A program made the translations under genes and the position numbers. Shown here in pieces: positions 61,502-64,000 of a DNA stretch of 64,000 nt. The DNA is from Flagellimonas nanhaiensis (lineage in GTDB: Bacteria; Bacteroidota; Bacteroidia; Flavobacteriales; Flavobacteriaceae), in the NCBI RefSeq assembly GCF_003382275.1, contig NZ_QTJX01000001.1, positions 620,001 to 684,000 of the forward strand, given 5' to 3'. Numbering within the stretch: position 1 is the first letter of the stretch; each line of letters opens with the position of its first letter. The notes under the pieces were generated by a model, which worked only from the letters and a program-made list of their open reading frames with translations, ran no database searches and was not told the DNA's origin.

Positions 61502-62500
61502 TTTATGCGTTTTCAGTTTTAATCTGAATCCATAAACGGGCAAAGCACCCTGCTTAAAGTCCAAATCTTCCGAACGTTCAAATCCAAGTGTTTTATACAT
61601 TTTCCAGGCAACCTTCATGAATTTGGTACTGTGAATAATAACTTGATCATGGCCATTTTCAATGGTTTTTTCAATACAAGCTTTACTCAGTGCCTTTCCA
61701 AGACCCATACCACGAGAAGCATCTGAGACCGCCAATAACCTAAATCCAGATGCATTCTTTTCTTTGGGAGCTGTTCCACCGGAGCCGTAGAATTGCATAT
61801 CGTTAAAAAACAATACAGCTCCAAGAACTTTTTCTTCTGGGGATACGGCCACCAAGAGTTCTGTACTCGGGTTCTTAGTAAAATCCCCAATATTGGCCAG
61901 GGTTTGATAATAGGCAGGCTGTTCGTCTGCTTTTGGAAAGCCTTCCAGACCCGAGTAAACATCTATCATCAAGCGACCTATTTGTTTAAATTCTGAAGGC
62001 TTCGCATTTCTTATGGAAAATTGGTTTGGACCAAATCGAGCTTGATACCTCTCCAAAAAGCTTTCTGAAAAAAACTTGTTCTCTAGAATATCCAGGCTTG
62101 TAAGAAAATCATCTGACACAAATTCTTTTAGAATTTCACGTATCCGATTCCATTCCTCTTCAAAAACAGGAAGAAGTCTTTTCCCTTTTTCAGAAAGTTG
62201 AATCAAAGTTCTTCTACCATCCTTGGTGTCCTTAAAGGTTTCAAGAAAACCTTTGGTTTTCATTTTTTTGGTAATCTTGATCATCGCAGGGTGGGAAAAA
62301 CCTAGAATACTCGCTATTTCTGTAACCGTGAGTTTTTTTCGCTGTTTCAACAACATAAAGATTACATGCCAGTTGGGCTCTATCTCTAGGTCCAACTTTG
62401 CATAATGCGATACGGTGCTTGATACAATTCTTTCATTTAATCTTTTAATGCGTGCCGTGAAACCTAGGTGCCCCAATTCGGTTAAAAAGTCGTTATCCAT
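61499..62500 (-). CDS. MarR-type HTH / GNAT acetyltransferase fusion
   Basis: 333 aa from ATG 62500. A TTG at 62524 is in frame but sits inside the -7 box and operator, so it is not used. Residues about 1-145 are a MarR winged helix (KLTVTEIASILGFSHPAMIKITKKM, DTKDGRRTLIQLSEKG in outline). Residues about 170-333 are a GNAT domain (LLAVSDASRGMGLGKALSKACIE, KMYKTLGFERSEDL). Such fusions are known in Bacteroidota; the acetyltransferase substrate is unknown. It very probably represses itself through the two operators just upstream. Confidence 0.9.
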   Translation of the reverse strand: MDNDFLTELGHLGFTARIKRLNERIVSSTVSHYAKLDLEIEPNWHVIFMLLKQRKKLTVTEIASILGFSHPAMIKITKKMKTKGFLETFKDTKDGRRTLIQLSEKGKRLLPVFEEEWNRIREILKEFVSDDFLTSLDILENKFFSESFLERYQARFGPNQFSIRNAKPSEFKQIGRLMIDVYSGLEGFPKADEQPAYYQTLANIGDFTKNPSTELLVAVSPEEKVLGAVLFFNDMQFYGSGGTAPKEKNASGFRLLAVSDASRGMGLGKALSKACIEKTIENGHDQVIIHSTKFMKVAWKMYKTLGFERSEDLDFKQGALPVYGFRLKLKTHK

Positions 62501-62507
62501 GACAATG

Positions 62508-62552
62508 TGTAATTGGTTACGCAAATATAATTAAATTATGTAACTGGTTACG
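62508..62552 (-). promoter_or_regulatory. Two MarR-type operators around a -7 box
   Basis: TGTAATTGGTTACG at 62508-62521 and TGTAACTGGTTACG at 62539-62552, 31 bp apart. The second contains the perfect dyad GTAAC-TG-GTTAC; the first differs by one base. Between them, on the minus strand, TATATTTG (62522-62529) is a perfect -7 box. One operator covers the expected start point and the other the -33 region. Confidence 0.75.
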
Positions 62553-62570
62553 TTTTTAAATTGGAGATAA

Positions 62571-62595
62571 AAAAAGCTCCAGAATTTGGAGCTTT
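62571..62595 (-). terminator. Terminator of the YceI gene
   Basis: AAAGCTCC-AGAATT-TGGAGCTTT; on the minus strand followed by TTTTATCTCC. It separates YceI from the MarR-GNAT promoter. Confidence 0.8.
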
Positions 62596-62622
62596 AAAAT
62601 TGAATATCTTAAGTGATATTGA

Positions 62623-63243
62623 TTATTTCTTTTCTAAAAGGATAGAAGCTTTAACAGCTACATCTTCCCAGGTTTTACTAACTCCATCTGGACCAGTATG
62701 CAAGTCAAAGCACGCTTTGTTTAAGGAAGCCAAAGCTTCCAAGGCATTCCATTTGGTTAAATCCATAGTGCCCGAAAAAGTAAAGTGGCTGTCATTGGCC
62801 ATTTCATATTCCATAGGAAGTTCTGCTGAAACACCGTTCATAGTGAGTTTTGCAGAACAGTTCTGATTTTCATCAAACTGGAGGACACCACTGATTAGCT
62901 CTGTATTCTCCATTACCCCAAAAAAGAAATGCAGAATTTTAGGATCTCTAGTATTCGTGGTGTCATTGGTAAAAAGACTACTGACCGGAATGGAAAATTC
63001 AAGTCCATTCAACGTCTCCATTGCAGTTTCTGAAGAAGTATAGTCGTAACTAATCTTGGTGAAAGTACCTCCAACGGGTTTCTTTTCTGTGGTTTTGTAT
63101 GCTGTAAAACGGATATCGGTTGAGTCTTCAACTATGGTGTATACCTGTTTGGTTTCTTCTTGTTTTGCTTCCTTTTTGGCCTTTTTACAACTAAATGCAG
63201 TTATAAGAACAATGGCTAAAGGCAATACAATTACTTTTTTCAT
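62623..63243 (-). CDS. YceI-family lipoprotein
   Basis: 206 aa with signal peptide ending ITAFSC and a Lys-rich tether (KKAKKEAKQEE). The YceI lipocalin-like barrel shows DSTDIRFTAYKTTEKKPVGGTF, LEFSIPVSSLFTNDTTNTRD, FFFGVMENTELISGVL and the C-terminal DLTKWNALEAL. YceI proteins bind isoprenoid-type lipids in the periplasm. The two glycines after KKPV are usual. Confidence 0.9.
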   Translation of the reverse strand: MKKVIVLPLAIVLITAFSCKKAKKEAKQEETKQVYTIVEDSTDIRFTAYKTTEKKPVGGTFTKISYDYTSSETAMETLNGLEFSIPVSSLFTNDTTNTRDPKILHFFFGVMENTELISGVLQFDENQNCSAKLTMNGVSAELPMEYEMANDSHFTFSGTMDLTKWNALEALASLNKACFDLHTGPDGVSKTWEDVAVKASILLEKK

Positions 63244-63426
63244 GCTGATGATTTTTTGTTTTGGCCTAAGTTACTCATTATTCGCTGAGACCACAACCGT
63301 TTTACGTTTTCAAGAAGATTTCATTAGTTCCTGTTTTTCAGTTAAAAAATACTGATCACCTTTTTACTCCGTTATCATGTTAAAGAATTTATTAGTAACC
63401 TGCTGAAAAAGAGCGAATTTTCTTAC

Positions 63427-63624
63427 ATGATATCTAACTATTATAACTTTTTGGTGTATTGCAACAAGCGAAAAACTTTTTGCAAAGGATATCAACGTTT
63501 AAAAAAGGACAGGTTTCGAGGTTATATAGACCAACATAGTTATGTGAAATCCCTACGGCAAATTCATAGGGCCGCTTTGGAACTGGAACTGGACTATTTT
63601 GACATTCTACACATGCGTTTGTAA
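63427..63624 (+). CDS. Small protein of unknown function, 65 aa
   Basis: Basic, Cys- and Tyr-rich short protein (YCNKRKTFCKGYQRLKKD, ALELELDYFDILHMRL). ATG start, no signal peptide. It ends 4 bp from the convergent OsmC gene. No family recognised; it could be a real small gene since codon use is Flavobacteria-like. Confidence 0.5.
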   Translation: MISNYYNFLVYCNKRKTFCKGYQRLKKDRFRGYIDQHSYVKSLRQIHRAALELELDYFDILHMRL

Positions 63625-63628
63625 AAGT

Positions 63629-64000
63629 TTAGTCAACCAATTTGTTCAAAACCTGTACTTCACTATGCAAGGTTTTGTGAACGGGGCATTTGTCCGCAAT
63701 CTGCATGATTCTTTTCTTTTGCTTTTCATCAAGATTCCCGGTCAGCTTAATTTCTCTGTGAAACGTGTCAATTTTTGCACTGTCTTCTTCGCAATTTTGG
63801 CAATCCTCTGCATGCGATTTATCGTATGAGGTATGTACTTCCACATTGTCCACAGGCCAGCCTTTGCGTCGAGCGTACATTTGAATCGTCATAACCGTAC
63901 ATGCGGACAATCCAGCCGATAAAAATTCATAAGGAGAGGGACCAAAGTCACTTCCTCCAAAGCTTTCCGGTTCATCAGCAATCATATGGTGGTTTCCGAC
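63629..64000 (-). CDS. OsmC-family protein, 5' end outside window
   Basis: The frame is open to base 64000; the ATG at 63985 is preceded in frame by VGNHH, which matches the GNHHMIADEP motif of OsmC-like proteins, so the gene starts beyond the window. Family marks are PSPYEFLSAGLSACTVMTIQMYARRKGWPVDNVEV in outline with the reactive Cys in SACTVMT, a CQNC pair in the middle, and the second Cys in ADKCPVHKTL. The two peroxidatic cysteines fit a peroxide- or thiol-detoxifying hydroperoxidase. Confidence 0.9.
   Translation of the reverse strand, partial: VGNHHMIADEPESFGGSDFGPSPYEFLSAGLSACTVMTIQMYARRKGWPVDNVEVHTSYDKSHAEDCQNCEEDSAKIDTFHREIKLTGNLDEKQKKRIMQIADKCPVHKTLHSEVQVLNKLVD

Noticed and set aside
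62522..62524. TTG as start of the MarR-GNAT gene
   Set aside because: It overlaps the -7 box and an operator; ATG 62500 begins the family-like sequence.

Overview
The window looks like chromosomal DNA of a marine member of the Flavobacteriaceae (Bacteroidota). The signs are AT-rich spacers, TANNTTTG-type -7 promoter boxes, little use of Shine-Dalgarno sites, many SPII lipoproteins, TonB-dependent receptors with CarboxypepD-like N-termini, a PorP/SprF protein, DUF4249, a PadR/PspC/DUF2807 operon and LytTR signalling. The genus (Muricauda or Maribacter-like) is a guess. I saw no rRNA, tRNA, CRISPR array, insertion sequence or phage gene.

Bases 1-8846 hold a tightly packed plus-strand operon for alpha-mannoside use: GH38 alpha-mannosidase (cut by the window edge), MFS sugar porter, SDR dehydrogenase, CaiB/BaiF CoA-transferase and a GH92 lipoprotein carrying an inserted PA14 domain. 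Bases 8960-11773 encode a membrane-spanning Y_Y_Y/LuxR-type regulator.

Bases 12052-28987 form a beta-1,3-glucan (laminarin-like) utilisation locus with no SusC/SusD pair. It encodes a clan GH-A hydrolase fused to an outer-membrane beta-barrel, two surface glycan-binding lipoproteins (one with three near-identical 534-bp repeats of high G+C), a GH16 lipoprotein, a GH94/GH149/GH161-type phosphorylase, a GH17 lipoprotein, a GPH-family symporter, a small membrane protein and a cytoplasmic GH17. The inferred flow is surface capture and cleavage, entry across the outer membrane (possibly through the barrel fusion), inner-membrane import by the symporter, then cytoplasmic phosphorolysis and hydrolysis.

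Bases 28988-29568 are non-coding and probably contain a structured small RNA ending in a strong terminator. From 29569 to about 53455 come mostly housekeeping and envelope genes: trxB, a lipocalin-like protein, the DUF4870/PadR/PspC/DUF2807 group, DUF4442, YegP-like, TIGR00266, DUF2461, Nudix, PBP4-like, oxyR, DUF2141, a TonB receptor, DoxX, GNAT, PorP/SprF-SPOR, PaiB-like, DUF4382, two secreted proteins, and a DUF4249/TonB-receptor pair.

Bases 53661-59174 hold a GHL10-like lipoprotein and then a signalling cluster: a periplasmic TPR-like protein, a LytS-type histidine kinase with a C-terminal 2TM domain, four free-standing 2TM proteins and a LytTR response regulator. Both promoters in the cluster, and the promoter of the TonB receptor at 41393, share paired direct repeats (20-21 bp apart) at an identical distance from a TTTG box, which suggests one LytTR regulon. 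The window ends with a LETM1-like protein, an OmpW porin, a MarR-GNAT fusion with two palindromic operators around its -7 box, YceI, a small orphan protein and a partial OsmC gene.
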